In this document: positions 15,784-26,200 of the stretch, piece after piece | Layout of the letters: each line of letters begins with the position of its first letter | How positions within the stretch are numbered: the stretch's first letter is position 1 | Assembly: GCF_004785685.1 (NCBI RefSeq) | Contig: NZ_SRPF01000002.1 | Location: 496,001 to 560,000, forward strand | Direction: 5' to 3' | From: Marinobacter confluentis | GTDB taxonomy: Bacteria > Pseudomonadota > Gammaproteobacteria > Pseudomonadales > Oleiphilaceae | DNA length: 64,000 nt | Program-made: the position numbers and the translations under genes | Notes under the pieces: generated by a model | Told to the model about the DNA's origin: nothing | What the model saw: the letters and a program-made list of their open reading frames with translations, nothing else | Database searches by the model: none

Positions 15784-17511
15784 TTACAGGTAAGACAGGG
15801 CCAGATGGCCCATCAGAAGAACCGCCAGCACCAGGGAGAGGCCCTTCCACAGGGCCTCGGGATTACGCTCAATCAGCGGTGGTCTGGCGGCATTCACGAA
15901 TTCCTGCCGGGGATGATAGAGATCGTAGATAAATTCTGAAACCTCGGCATATCGCCTTTGGGGGTCGGGGTGCAGTGCCTTGCGCAGGGCACCATCGACC
16001 CAGACCGGGCAGCTGCGATTGTACTGGATGACCGGCTGGTATTTCAGGCGATTGAGACCGGCACGATTCTGGACCTGTGACGCTTCGGGGCCGTAGGGAA
16101 GGCGCCCGGCAAGCATCTCATAGGTGATCACCCCCAGCGAAAACACATCGGAACGCGCTGAACCGCCCTCGCCCATGAAGTATTCCGGCGCTGAATACTG
16201 TTGGGTGCCCAGCATCGGCTCATTATCCGCGCCTATACCCTCACTGATGCCCGCAACCCGCACAGCACCGAAGTCGATCAGCCGGGCGGTACCAACACTG
16301 TCGATCATCACGTTTGCCGGGCGCAGGTCCTGGTGAATCATATCCTGCCGGTGGAAAGCCCTTAGCCCCCTGCCAATCTGGTCGACCACCGCCCTGACGC
16401 GAGTAACGTGGGCACGGGGATTGTCCCGCATCCATTGGACCAGGGTCTGACCTTCAATGTATTCCGTCGCCACATACAGGTAATTCTGCGGTCGTGACCG
16501 GGGATAGGCGCGCAGCACAAAGGGGCTGTCAATCCGACGCGCCACCCATTCTTCCGCCAGAAACTGCTCCAGTGCCACCGGGTCTTCCCGGACATCCGTG
16601 GCGGGCACCTTAAGCACTACAGGCGTTCCCGTTTCTGTATCCAGGGCCAGGTAAACATAACTGCGGCTGCTGGCGTGAAGTTCGCGAACAATCTCGTACC
16701 CGTCCAGCAGGCTGCGGGCAGAAAGCTCTGGCGGAAACGGCAGTTCCGTTGCGTGCTGCTGGAGTTCATGGAGCCTGGGCTCGGGCAACTGCTCAACGCG
16801 CAGGATCTGCACCGTCAGGTTGTCGTCGCTGCCCTGGTCATGGGCGGCCTTCACAATGTCCGCGGCAGCGGCGTTCAGGTCGTCGGAATGCTCAGCAATG
16901 ATGCCAGCTATGACACCGGGGCGGAGCGTCTCGTAGATGCCATCCGTAACCAGCAGAAAGGTATCACCCGGGGCAACGGGCACAGAGTGGTAGTCTATCT
17001 CTACCTGATCATTCACCCCCAGGGCCCGCCCCAGGTAGCTCTTGTCTGGCGATATCCACTGCCGGTGGTCACGGGTCAGCTGTTCAAGGCCCCGGCCCTG
17101 AACCCGGTATGCCCGGGAATCACCCACGTGAAAAAAATGCGCGCGGGTGGATTTGACCACCAGGGCGGTAAAAGTGCAGACATAGCCGCGGTCTTTGTCA
17201 TAACGGGCCCAGGACCGGTTGGTCTGGGAGGCAAGCCAGGCGTTGGTGGCCGCGATGACACGGTTGCCGGACTTCTTTACTGACCAGGCGGCAGAAGTGC
17301 AGTAATAATCCTGCAGAAAGCTGGCGACGGCGGTTTCACTGGCGATATGCGCCACATCGCTGGAACTGATGCCGTCGGCCAGCGCCATGGCGATGCCCTT
17401 GGAATCAAGCTCGGCGCCGACGGGAACCTGCGCGCCATGAAAATCCTGATTGACGGGTTTTCGGCCAGCGTCTGAAGACTGCCCGACCGATACTCGCAAA
17501 AATCCTTCCAT
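15784..17511 (-). CDS. Bifunctional PP2C phosphatase / Ser-Thr protein kinase
   Basis: A 575-residue fusion. Residues 1-245 are a PP2C-type phosphatase (MALADGISSS, HVGDSRAYR, LLVTDGIYE, GSDDNLTVQI). Residues about 270-535 are a eukaryotic-like kinase with LKVP for the ATP lysine, catalytic loop MIHQDLRPANVMI, LIDFGAVRV for DFG, and APEYF. A single C-terminal membrane helix (LWKGLSLVLAVLLMGHLAL) anchors it. HQDLRP instead of HRDLKP keeps the catalytic Asp but lacks the Lys. In Pseudomonas aeruginosa an equivalent fusion lies between nirBD and nasA, so a link to nitrate/nitrite assimilation is likely here. The start is ATG 17511 (GAGG six bases upstream). It ends four bases from the convergent channel gene. 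Confidence 0.9.
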   Translation of the reverse strand: MEGFLRVSVGQSSDAGRKPVNQDFHGAQVPVGAELDSKGIAMALADGISSSDVAHIASETAVASFLQDYYCTSAAWSVKKSGNRVIAATNAWLASQTNRSWARYDKDRGYVCTFTALVVKSTRAHFFHVGDSRAYRVQGRGLEQLTRDHRQWISPDKSYLGRALGVNDQVEIDYHSVPVAPGDTFLLVTDGIYETLRPGVIAGIIAEHSDDLNAAAADIVKAAHDQGSDDNLTVQILRVEQLPEPRLHELQQHATELPFPPELSARSLLDGYEIVRELHASSRSYVYLALDTETGTPVVLKVPATDVREDPVALEQFLAEEWVARRIDSPFVLRAYPRSRPQNYLYVATEYIEGQTLVQWMRDNPRAHVTRVRAVVDQIGRGLRAFHRQDMIHQDLRPANVMIDSVGTARLIDFGAVRVAGISEGIGADNEPMLGTQQYSAPEYFMGEGGSARSDVFSLGVITYEMLAGRLPYGPEASQVQNRAGLNRLKYQPVIQYNRSCPVWVDGALRKALHPDPQRRYAEVSEFIYDLYHPRQEFVNAARPPLIERNPEALWKGLSLVLAVLLMGHLALSYL

Positions 17512-17537
17512 AGAAATCCTCAAGGCGCTTTATTCTC

Positions 17538-18449
17538 TCAACCAATAGCTTTGGTGGGCGGGCGCACGACCACCAGGGCGACACTGACAATAGACAGGGT
17601 ACCACCGGCCATGGCCAGCAGCCCCAACCGTTCGCCAAACAGCAGGTAAGCCTCCAGCGCGGTGACGGGTGGCACCAGGTAGAAAAGGCTGGCCACCTGC
17701 GACGCCGCTCCCCGGCGAATCAGCCACATCAGCAGCAGGATGGCACCGATCGACACCCCGAACACCAGCCAGGCCATGGAAAAAATCAGCGGCGGCGCCC
17801 ATTCCACCTCACGGGTCTCCAGGGTAAAAGCGCCAATGGTAAACAGGGTTGCGGCAGCGGTGAACTGAATCAGCGCCCCCGATACCAGATCCGCCGTGGT
17901 GCCACGGCGCTTCTGATACACCGTGCCCAGGGAAATACCCGCCAGTGACAGCGCCGCCCAGATCAGCGTCCAGGCCGGAAAACCGCCCTGGGACTCATCA
18001 GCCGCGAACTTCTCCAGCAGCACCAGAAATATGCCGACAAGCCCGAGCACCAGTCCCAGCCATTGTCGCGGAACGATTTTTTCATTCAGCACCATAATGG
18101 CCACGGCGGACGTGACCAGAGGTTGAAGGCCCACAATCAACGACACGATGCCGGAAGGCATGCCGCCATCAATAGCGTGATAAACCCCACCCAGATAGCA
18201 ACCATGGACCAGCAGGCCAGTCACCGCCAGGTGGCCTGCGCTGCGCCAGCCCGGCCAGCGCGCCTTCAGAACCCAGGCCAGGCAACTCAGCAGGCTGATG
18301 GTAATCAGCATACGGATGGCCAGCAGCGTGAAGGGTTCGGCGTAAGGCAGGCCATACTTGGCGCCAATGAAACCGGTACTCCAGAGCCAGACAAACAGCG
18401 CCGGAACACCAAACGAAAACAGCGCCGATGATTTCGGGTTGGCCGCCAT
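17538..18449 (-). CDS. EamA/DMT-family membrane transporter
   Basis: A 303-residue protein with ten hydrophobic helices in two EamA repeats. The first contains PALFVWLWSTGFIGAKYGLPYAEP and the second LAGISLGTVYQKRRGTT. Each ends with the typical short charged tail after the last helix. It is a drug/metabolite-type exporter of unknown substrate. The start is ATG 18449, one base after the stop of the shikimate-kinase-like gene (TGA-G-ATG), so the two are translationally coupled; a longer open frame upstream overlaps that gene entirely and is spurious. Confidence 0.85.
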   Translation of the reverse strand: MAANPKSSALFSFGVPALFVWLWSTGFIGAKYGLPYAEPFTLLAIRMLITISLLSCLAWVLKARWPGWRSAGHLAVTGLLVHGCYLGGVYHAIDGGMPSGIVSLIVGLQPLVTSAVAIMVLNEKIVPRQWLGLVLGLVGIFLVLLEKFAADESQGGFPAWTLIWAALSLAGISLGTVYQKRRGTTADLVSGALIQFTAAATLFTIGAFTLETREVEWAPPLIFSMAWLVFGVSIGAILLLMWLIRRGAASQVASLFYLVPPVTALEAYLLFGERLGLLAMAGGTLSIVSVALVVVRPPTKAIG

Positions 18450-18450
18450 C

Positions 18451-18978
18451 TCAGTGCACCGCCGGGGCAAGATCATGACGAACCAGTTCCGCCACGACCG
18501 CGTCACAGACCTGGTCCGGCGTCGGCAGATCTGCCCGGATGACAAGCTGCCCATAGCGACGATACAACTGGAGGCGCTCCTGAAAAAGATCTTCCAGGGA
18601 TTGCTCGGGATGCCGGGAAATACCTCGCAGGCTATGGTCGCCTATCCGGCGCTTCACTTCCTCCAGCGGAATATCCAGAAACACCACAACGCCATTCTCT
18701 GCAAGATGGGCCATGGCCGCTTCGCTGTAGACGGCACTGCCGCCGGTCGAAATTACATGACCGTGCACAGCCAGACCCAGCAGAACCTGACCTTCCACCC
18801 GCCGCAGGGCCTGGTAGCCCTCATCGTCGACAATGGTCTGTAGTGTGCGGCCGACCTGCTGCTGAATGAGCAGGTCTGTATCGGTGAACCCAAGGCCCAG
18901 GCGCTTGGCCAGAAGCACACCCACCGTGCTTTTGCCACAGCCGGGCATGCCGATCAGCACGATGTTTTTTGAACTCAT
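18451..18978 (-). CDS. Shikimate-kinase-like P-loop kinase
   Basis: A 175-residue NMP-kinase-fold protein: Walker A GMPGCGKST (residues 10-18), DTDLLIQ (34-40) as in shikimate kinases, and STGGSAV in place of the family TGGGAV. The lid region reads ISRHPEQSLEDLFQERLQLY rather than the usual RPLL motif. The altered substrate loop suggests a paralogue that may not phosphorylate shikimate, because the housekeeping aroK normally sits with aroB. It is translationally coupled to an EamA exporter downstream and divergent from the lytic transglycosylase gene. Family membership is firm; the substrate is not. Confidence 0.75.
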   Translation of the reverse strand: MSSKNIVLIGMPGCGKSTVGVLLAKRLGLGFTDTDLLIQQQVGRTLQTIVDDEGYQALRRVEGQVLLGLAVHGHVISTGGSAVYSEAAMAHLAENGVVVFLDIPLEEVKRRIGDHSLRGISRHPEQSLEDLFQERLQLYRRYGQLVIRADLPTPDQVCDAVVAELVRHDLAPAVH

Positions 18979-19045
18979 TCCTCTACTCCCGGTCGGTAAT
19001 GGTCGTATAATCCGGACATAAACGATTTTTCAGGCGTGAGACATT

Positions 19046-19741
19046 ATGGGGTTTACCCGCCGACTGGCTGCTCAACTGGTTTTCTGCGTGCTGATGTTGC
19101 CGCTGACAGCGACCGGTGACGTAAAAAGGATAGTTCACCCCGACGGCACCGTTGAGTTCACCAATGTTGGCAGTTCCGGCCAAAAGCTGCCATCCACCAA
19201 AGACGAAGTGGTGTACCGCTACACTGACGACGACGGTGTGGTGGCTTTCAGTGGTATCCAGCCGGCCAATACCAGTTTCGAAGTGATTCGCTTCCACTGC
19301 TTCGCCTGTGACCCGGACTCCAGCGTTGACTGGAGTAAGACTCCCCTGTTTCTTGAACCCTACGAGCGCGAAATTGCGGTTGCCGCCCGGGAGTTTGGCG
19401 TAGACCCTGCCCTGGTACGCGCCGTTATCCACGCCGAGTCCGCATTCAATGAAACCGCGGTTTCCCCGGCTGGTGCCCAGGGCCTGATGCAGCTTATGCC
19501 CGGCACTGCCCGCGAACTGGGGGTGAACAACGCCTTGTCCGCAAACGAGAACATTCGCGGCGGGGTTCACTACCTGGCCAAGATGCTTCAGCGCTTCAAG
19601 GGTGACATCACCCTGGCAACGGCCGCCTATAATGCCGGCCCGGGCGCCGTTGGCCGCCATGGCGGCGTTCCACCCTATGCCGAAACCAAAGCCTACGTTA
19701 ACCGCGTGGGCATACTGCACGAACGTTACGCCAGTAACTGA
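19046..19741 (+). CDS. Lytic transglycosylase with N-terminal DUF4124-like region
   Basis: A 231-residue secreted cell-wall enzyme. The signal peptide covers about residues 1-23, followed by a short strand-rich DUF4124-like region with VVYRYTDDDGVVAFSGIQ. From about residue 110 there is a Slt-type transglycosylase domain: catalytic Glu in VIHAESAFNETAVS, then GAQGLMQLMPGTA, IRGGVHYLAKML and LATAAYNAGPGAV. It cleaves peptidoglycan to 1,6-anhydro products in the periplasm. It is monocistronic and divergent from the shikimate-kinase-like gene. Confidence 0.92.
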   Translation: MGFTRRLAAQLVFCVLMLPLTATGDVKRIVHPDGTVEFTNVGSSGQKLPSTKDEVVYRYTDDDGVVAFSGIQPANTSFEVIRFHCFACDPDSSVDWSKTPLFLEPYEREIAVAAREFGVDPALVRAVIHAESAFNETAVSPAGAQGLMQLMPGTARELGVNNALSANENIRGGVHYLAKMLQRFKGDITLATAAYNAGPGAVGRHGGVPPYAETKAYVNRVGILHERYASN

Positions 19742-19757
19742 CTGCCTGTTGACCTGC

Positions 19758-20384
19758 TCAGCCAAGCGCCAGCCAGGCACCCACCAGAATCATCAGACTG
19801 CCCGCAACCCGGTTTACCGTTCTGACACCACCGCCCCGGCTGAGTGCAAGGCTCAGACTTTTGCCGCCGTGGGCGTAGATCTGCAGACAGATGAACTCGA
19901 GCGTAAGAATAATCAGTATCAGCGCCGTCAGCTGCGGCGCCATGGGCAGACTGCTGTCGATAAACGGCGGCAGCAGCGCCACAAAAAAAGCCCAGCCCTT
20001 GGGGTTGGCAATGGCGGTTATGAACCCCTGGGAAGCCAGTTGCAGACGGGACACTTCGGCGCCGGGTTCAAGTGGCCCCTCCGGCATCGCCATGCGGCCC
20101 TTTGACCGCCACATCTGGACACCCAGCCACGCCAGATAGGCTCCGCCTGCATACTTGAACAGGGTAAACGCGGTGGGATACTGCAGCATCAGAGCTGCTA
20201 CACCCACGGCTGCGGAAACTGCCACCACGGCAACGCCAACCAGCTCCCCTGCCATCATCCACAGCGCCCTGCGAACCCCGATGGTAATGCCCATGGATAA
20301 CGCCATGGTCATGCACATACCCGGAGTAATCGACACCACAAAGAATGTGGGAATAAAGGCCGACAATAACGGCCAGTTCAGCAT
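19758..20384 (-). CDS. LysE-family amino-acid/metabolite exporter
   Basis: A 208-residue membrane protein with six hydrophobic helices and the LysE/RhtB signature near the N-terminus (SITPGMCMTMALSMGITIGVRRALW), then KYAGGAYLAWLGVQMWRS and FITAIANPKGWAFFVALLPPF. It exports amino acids or related compounds. ATG 20384 is given as the start; an in-frame GTG two codons earlier is also possible and no clear ribosome site decides between them. Confidence 0.9.
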   Translation of the reverse strand: MLNWPLLSAFIPTFFVVSITPGMCMTMALSMGITIGVRRALWMMAGELVGVAVVAVSAAVGVAALMLQYPTAFTLFKYAGGAYLAWLGVQMWRSKGRMAMPEGPLEPGAEVSRLQLASQGFITAIANPKGWAFFVALLPPFIDSSLPMAPQLTALILIILTLEFICLQIYAHGGKSLSLALSRGGGVRTVNRVAGSLMILVGAWLALG

Positions 20385-20553
20385 CAGCACGATGTAAATC
20401 CCGAAAAATATTGGACTTTCAGGGAATTAGTATGAATTCCCTAGTTTGGGTAATTATGCTTTATGGCCTGCACGGAAGCATCAACTTCAAAAACAACACT
20501 GGTTCCGTTTTACCAATAACCCGATGAAACCAACCTACGGATAGGAGTGTTGT

Positions 20554-21774
20554 ATGAACGTTCAATCCCGCCTGAAATGGCCGTCGCTATTCTTTGCCTT
20601 TGTAATCCTGGCTGCCTGCACCGCAACCATCAGCCCGGAATGGGTCAACATCTATAACCCCAGGGCAGACGTCGATCCCGACCGTCTGGCCTGGCTGGAA
20701 GACATGCAGGTAGACAGCTACGGCAATGTTGTTGTTGCCGCCTCAACCATCAGCGCCAACCTTCAGGCCAGGGTACACGACCTTGCCCTGGTCAAGTATT
20801 CGCCTTCTGGCCAACGCCTCTGGGCCCGGGACTATGATCTGTCCACGGCAGCCTACAGCAGCGACGATTCACCGGCAGCACTGGTGCTGGACAACCAGGA
20901 TAACGCCTATGTTCTGGTTAATCAGTTCCGTCGCCAGGGCGAGCAGTCATCCTCTGAGGGCTCTGTTCTGATCAGTTTTGACAGCCAGGGCAACGAGCGC
21001 TGGCGCAGGCTGTTGGGCGAAAACCAGCCCATGAACGCGCTGACGGTAGCCAACAGCAAAGTCTATGTATCCGGCGTAAAAACCCGCGTTTACGATCTCA
21101 ACGGTCAACCCCTCCTGAGCGTTGATCACCCCAATCATAATGCCCAGTCTGTAACGGTGAACATCAATGGCCAGATTCTGCTTGGCGGAGGCTCCGCCAC
21201 CAGCCTGCTAAGTGCCAATGGCAACCGGCTCTGGACCCGCCAGCAGGCAGATCCGGAATATGCATTCGGCGAAGCCATCTTCACCATGAGCGGCGACATA
21301 GTTGCCACCAATTCCCTTGAAGAGAATGGCGCTGCACAGGTTGTGCGTTATTCGGCCCAGGGCCAGCAGCAGTGGAGCCGCAACTTCACCGCGGCATTCC
21401 AGAGCTACGGCCTGCCCGGCGAGCCAATGGTGTTTGAAGACAACCGGGGCGACCTGGTGATGACCACATCGAGTGCGGCAGGTCATCGCGTGGCCAAGCT
21501 GGATGCGTCCGGCCGTGTGGTCTGGAATACCCGGTCACGCAAGGGCATTGTTCGTGATGCGGCCCTGAAAGACGGCGAACTGTTTGTAGTCGGCGGTGGT
21601 CAGAACGGCAAGTATAATCGTGACGGTGACCGCCTCGCCGAATCCGAAGTCGGCGGTAATGTGCAGATCACCACAGGCAGCATCGCAATTGATGGCAACC
21701 GCCTGTATGCCGGCTACAGCGCCGAACATAACGGCACCTTTGCGCTGCATCTCTCCCAGTTTCTGGATCGGTAA
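20554..21774 (+). CDS. Beta-propeller lipoprotein (PQQ/SBBP-like repeats)
   Basis: A 406-residue lipoprotein. A lipobox at FVILAAC (Cys about residue 22) follows a basic N-terminus. The rest is a series of WD/PQQ-like blades with recurring phrases such as DSYGNVVVAAST, SPSGQRLWARDYD, DSQGNERWRRLL, SANGNRLWTRQQ, SAQGQQQWSRNF and DASGRVVWNTRS, about 45-50 residues apart. This indicates a six- or seven-bladed propeller at the outer membrane or periplasm. No catalytic site is recognisable. AGGAG eight bases before the start supports ATG 20554. Confidence 0.82.
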   Translation: MNVQSRLKWPSLFFAFVILAACTATISPEWVNIYNPRADVDPDRLAWLEDMQVDSYGNVVVAASTISANLQARVHDLALVKYSPSGQRLWARDYDLSTAAYSSDDSPAALVLDNQDNAYVLVNQFRRQGEQSSSEGSVLISFDSQGNERWRRLLGENQPMNALTVANSKVYVSGVKTRVYDLNGQPLLSVDHPNHNAQSVTVNINGQILLGGGSATSLLSANGNRLWTRQQADPEYAFGEAIFTMSGDIVATNSLEENGAAQVVRYSAQGQQQWSRNFTAAFQSYGLPGEPMVFEDNRGDLVMTTSSAAGHRVAKLDASGRVVWNTRSRKGIVRDAALKDGELFVVGGGQNGKYNRDGDRLAESEVGGNVQITTGSIAIDGNRLYAGYSAEHNGTFALHLSQFLDR

Positions 21775-21816
21775 AATCCAGTGATTCCGGTTTCATGGCG
21801 GGCTAACATACACGCC

Positions 21817-22527
21817 ATGAAACTCTCCCGCATTATCAGCAACCAGAACGGTATCAGCCGCAAGCAGGCCAATTTGCTGATTGCCAGTGGTACCGTTTTG
21901 ATCGATAGCGCCCCTTGTCACGACCCCGCGCGGGAAGTGACTGTCTTCGAGCAGGTAATCCAGCAGGGCCGCGTCGTTCAGCAGGGCATGACCGCCCACT
22001 ATCTGATGCTGAACAAACCTGCCGGCATTCTCAGCGCTACCCGGGACTCCAGTCACACAACCGTTATCGACCTGATTGATCCTGCCATCGATGAATTGCA
22101 CATTGCCGGCCGCCTGGACCGTGCCAGCACCGGTTTGCTGATATTGACCAATAACGGCCAGTGGTCCCGCCGACTGACCGACCCCCAGGTGAAAAAACCC
22201 AAGGTCTATCTTGTGCAGACCGCCCACCCGATTGACGATAAAACCGTCAGGCAGTTTGCCGAAGGTATCTGGTTTGAATACGAGCAGCTCCGAACTTCGC
22301 CGGCCCACCTGGACATATTGAGCGACCGGGAGGCGAGGCTAACGATCTACGAGGGCCGCTATCACCAGGTCAAGCGCATGTTCCATGCGGCAGGTAACCG
22401 GGTAACCCGCCTGCATCGGGAAAGCATGGGCGCTATCACCCTGGACCCGAGCCTGGCTCCCGGCGATTACCGCCCGCTGACCAACGAGGAAATTCGGTCA
22501 GTGACTGATGAGGCGACAGCGGGCTGA
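21817..22527 (+). CDS. RsuA-family rRNA pseudouridine synthase
   Basis: A 236-residue protein with an N-terminal S4 RNA-binding domain (KLSRIISNQNGISRKQANLLIASG) and the pseudouridine synthase core. The catalytic Asp is in AGRLDRASTGLLILTNNG, followed by the GRYHQVKRMFHAAGNRVTRLHRESMG block of the RsuA/RluB/E/F group. It most resembles enzymes modifying U516 of 16S rRNA, although the sequence alone does not fix the target base. ATG 21817 starts directly at the S4 domain; a GTG twelve codons upstream is less likely. Confidence 0.88.
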   Translation: MKLSRIISNQNGISRKQANLLIASGTVLIDSAPCHDPAREVTVFEQVIQQGRVVQQGMTAHYLMLNKPAGILSATRDSSHTTVIDLIDPAIDELHIAGRLDRASTGLLILTNNGQWSRRLTDPQVKKPKVYLVQTAHPIDDKTVRQFAEGIWFEYEQLRTSPAHLDILSDREARLTIYEGRYHQVKRMFHAAGNRVTRLHRESMGAITLDPSLAPGDYRPLTNEEIRSVTDEATAG

Positions 22528-22572
22528 TTGGGTTACGCTGTTGGCTGAACCGACTCATAAACAGGAGCGACC

Positions 22573-23217
22573 GTGACCACCCTTCAGATCGACATAGTGT
22601 CAGACATTGCCTGCCCCTGGTGCGCCATCGGGTATGCGCGGCTTGAAAAGGCCATGGCGGCCCTGAACGATGAAATGGACTTTGCCATTGAGTGGCATTC
22701 GTTTGAACTGAACCCGGACCCGGCCGCCGACGCGGAGCCGATCCTCCCCGCCCTGGCCCGCAAGTATGGCCGCAGCGAAGACGAAGTGCGGGACAACCAG
22801 TCCCAGATGATGGTCGTTGCAAAGGAGCTGGGCCTGAATTTCGAAAAGCTGCAGGAACGCTACACCCGCAACACCTTCGATGCGCACCGCCTGGTGAAGT
22901 GGGCCGGTGAGCAGGGTAAACAGACGGATATGAAGATGGCCTGTTTTGAGGCCTATTTCGGCCGTGCAGAAAACATTTCAGATTCAGACGTGCTGGTCGC
23001 CTGCGCTGAGAGCGCCGGGCTTGATGGCAATGAGGCAAGAGCCGTGTTGTCATCAGATCGGTACGCCGACGCCGTTCGCGAGGACGAAGCAAAATATCAG
23101 CAGGCCGGCGTATCTGCGGTACCCGCCTACATTATTAACCAGACCTACCTGATATCCGGCGCCCAGGAACCAGAAACCCTGACTCAGGCCTTCCGGGAAA
23201 TTTCCGAAGAAATCTGA
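22573..23217 (+). CDS. DsbA-family oxidoreductase (FrnE-like)
   Basis: A 214-residue cytoplasmic thioredoxin-fold protein: CPWC active site at residues 14-17 in the context DIACPWCAIG, a long helical insertion, and the cis-Pro loop AVPAYIINQTYLISGAQ near the C-terminus. This is the FrnE/HCCA-isomerase-like branch of DsbA proteins, without a signal peptide, which act as disulfide isomerases or stress proteins in the cytoplasm. GTG start at 22573 with AGGAG six to seven bases upstream. Confidence 0.9.
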   Translation: MTTLQIDIVSDIACPWCAIGYARLEKAMAALNDEMDFAIEWHSFELNPDPAADAEPILPALARKYGRSEDEVRDNQSQMMVVAKELGLNFEKLQERYTRNTFDAHRLVKWAGEQGKQTDMKMACFEAYFGRAENISDSDVLVACAESAGLDGNEARAVLSSDRYADAVREDEAKYQQAGVSAVPAYIINQTYLISGAQEPETLTQAFREISEEI

Positions 23218-23225
23218 CACATATA

Positions 23226-23264
23226 AACGAGAACGGCGCTCCACATCCGGAGCGCCACCTCGTT
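23226..23264. terminator. Convergent hairpin between dsbA-type gene and putA
   Basis: A perfect GGCGCTCC/GGAGCGCC stem with a six-base ACATCC loop is extended after a small internal loop by AACGAG/CTCGTT. It lies between two converging genes and could end transcripts from both sides. It lacks a clean U-tract on the plus side. A second weaker hairpin (CGGGC/GCCCG) follows at about 23266-23290. Confidence 0.55.
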
Positions 23265-23289
23265 ATTCCCGGGCTTTTCGTGCCCGGAA

Positions 23290-26200
23290 CTACTCCGCCG
23301 CCGCAATCAGGCTGGCGTTACCACCCGCAGCCGTCGTGTCCACGCACAGGTGCCGCTCGATCACATAGCGCTGATCCAGTTTGTGCTCAGTGATCAGTGG
23401 CAAGATCGCGCCGTCACGCTTCATCAGCGCCTGACGGTATGGCTTGAGCAGCGTCGGCTTGGCACAGCTGACCACGGCCTCAAAACCATTAACCGTTTCC
23501 AGAGCCTCTGCCTCAAGGCGGCCCTCAAACCCGACTACCGGCAGCCCAACGTGGGCAGCGCGATCAACGGTATGGCTGACACCCGGGGCAATCACCACCG
23601 CCTTGTTGCCCTGGGCCAGTGCCATGGTCATCTGCTCGAGAGCCGTCTCTTTGTCCGGCCCCAGGCAGATCACCGTGCCGCGAGCATGGTTGGTCAGGAT
23701 GTTGCTCTCACCGGTTGGCCCCGGCATCTCTTCAGGGTGCGCATCCAGCGCCTCTGGCACTGACTCCAGCACCGACTTCATGGTTTCGATGCGGGTCTTC
23801 GGCTCCAGGGGCTCCACTGAATCCAGTTTGCCAATCAGGCTTCTAAGTTTGCCTGCATCCACCTTTCCATCGACAGACTCTGTCGCAACCTGAACGGCAT
23901 CACCGTGCATGAACCTGCGCACATACTGAGGGCCGCCAGCCTTGGGACCCGTACCGGAAAGACCTTCACCACCAAACGGCTGGGAACCCACAATGGCGCC
24001 GATCTGGTTCCGGTTGACGTAGGTGTTACCCACCTTGATTCGGCGGGAAATTCGATCCACCCGTTTGTCCACACGGCTGTGTATACCAAAGGTCAGTCCA
24101 TAACCCTTCGCATTGATGTCATCCACAACCTTGTCAATGTCTTTGGCATCGAAGGTGGCCACGTGCAGCACCGGGCCGAAGATTTCCTCTTCCAGATCCT
24201 CAATGCCGCTGACCCGGATCACCGCTGGCGATACGAAATTGCCTGTATGAGGCACAGACAGCTTCTTCAGAAGCTGATTCTTGTTTTCGTACTTTTTGCA
24301 GTGATCGGTGATTTTCTTGGCCGCCGCATCGTCAATGACCGGGCCCACATCTGTGGACAGCAGCCAGGGATCGCCAATACCCAGCTCTTCCATGCCGCCG
24401 TACAGCATTTCCAACAGGCCGTCAGCAATGTCCTTCTGGACATAAAGCATCCGCAGAGCGGAACAGCGCTGGCCGGCACTCTGGAAAGAAGAGGCCAGCA
24501 CGTCACGCACCACCTGCTCCGGCAATGCTGTGGAATCCACAATCATGGCGTTCAGGCCACCGGTTTCCGCCACCAGGGGCGCATCCGGGGCCATGTTTTC
24601 CGCCATGGCCTTATCGATGTTCTTGGCGGTTGCCGTTGAGCCGGTAAAGCACACGCCGGCAATCCGCGAATCCGACGTCAGGCCAGCGCCAACAGTGGCA
24701 CCGGTGCCCGGCAACAGCTGAATGGCGTCCTTGGGGATACCGGCCTCGTGCATCAGCTCAACGGCACGGGCGGCCAGCAGTGACGTCTGCTCCGCTGGTT
24801 TGGCCAGCACGGTGTTGCCTGCCACCAGATTCGCCAGAATCTGGCCGGTAAAAATGGCCAGCGGGAAGTTCCAGGGCGAGATACACACCATGGGGCCCCG
24901 GGCCTGGCCGTCGTCTTTGTAGCGAACACCCTCGTTGGCATAGAAATGAGCGAAATCGACCGCCTCACGAATTTCCGCTACCGCATCAAACAACGATTTA
25001 CCCGCCTCGCGGCAGGTCAGCGCGAACAGTTCGTAGGTGTTTGCCTCATACAGGTCCGCGACTTTGCGCAGCATCGCGGCACGATCCTCGGCGGAGGTCT
25101 CTGACCACTTCTTGAAACCTTTCTCGGCGGCGGAGATGGCCGTATCAATGTCGGCTTCGTTGGCCTGGGTGACGTGGCCAACCAGGTCGTCCGGATTCGC
25201 CGGGTTACGAACCACCTGCACCTCGGTGCCGGCAACCTTGCCGGATATCAGCGGGACACCTTTCCAGTGATGCTCTTTGAAGGCACCGCGGCCTTTCTCG
25301 ATGGCCTCGATAGTAACCGGGTCGCTCAGGTCCCAGCCCTTGGAGTTGCGGCGATGCTCGCCAAAGATTTTCAGAGGATGGACGATCGCGTCGCTGGAAA
25401 TGGTGCTGCCCATCTCCTGCACCGTGTCGATCGGATCCCGTGCAATCATCTCCGGCGTGATTTCTTCGTCGGTAATCTGGTTGACGAACGAACTGTTGGC
25501 ACCATTTTCCAGCAGACGACGTACCAGGTAGGCCAACAATTCCCGATGGGGGCCAACCGGCGCGTAGATACGGCAGGGTACGCCGCTTTCCTGCATGACT
25601 TCTGCGTGCAGGGACTCGCCCATGCCGTGCAGGCGCTGGAACTCATAGTTGGCTTCGCCCCGCACGCGGGCCAGCTCGAGAATGGCCGACACAGAATGAG
25701 CGTTGTGGGTCGCAAACTGCGGATAGATGCGGTCCGTCATGTTCAACAGTTTGGTTGAACAGGACAGATAGGACACGTCACTGCAGGCCTTGCGGGTGAA
25801 CACCGGGAATCCATTCAGCCCCATAACCTGGCTGCGTTTGATTTCCGCATCCCAGTAGGCACCTTTTACCAGGCGGACCATAATGCGGCGGTCGTACTTC
25901 TCGGCCATGCCGTAGAGCCAGTCAAGGGTATGGGATGCACGCTTACCATAGGCCTGAACCACAACCCCGAAGCCGTTCCAGCCGGCCAGGTCCGGGTCGC
26001 TCAGAAGTGTCTCGATCACGTCCAGTGAAAGGTCCAGCCGCTCCTGCTCCTCCGCATCGATGTTGAAGCCCATGTTGGCGGCAGCAGCTTTGTGGACCAG
26101 GCGCTTGGCGCGGGGCACCAACTCCTTCATTACCCGGTCCTTGTTGGCGTATTCGTAGCGGGCCAGCAGCGCGGACAATTTGACCGAAATACCCGGGTTC

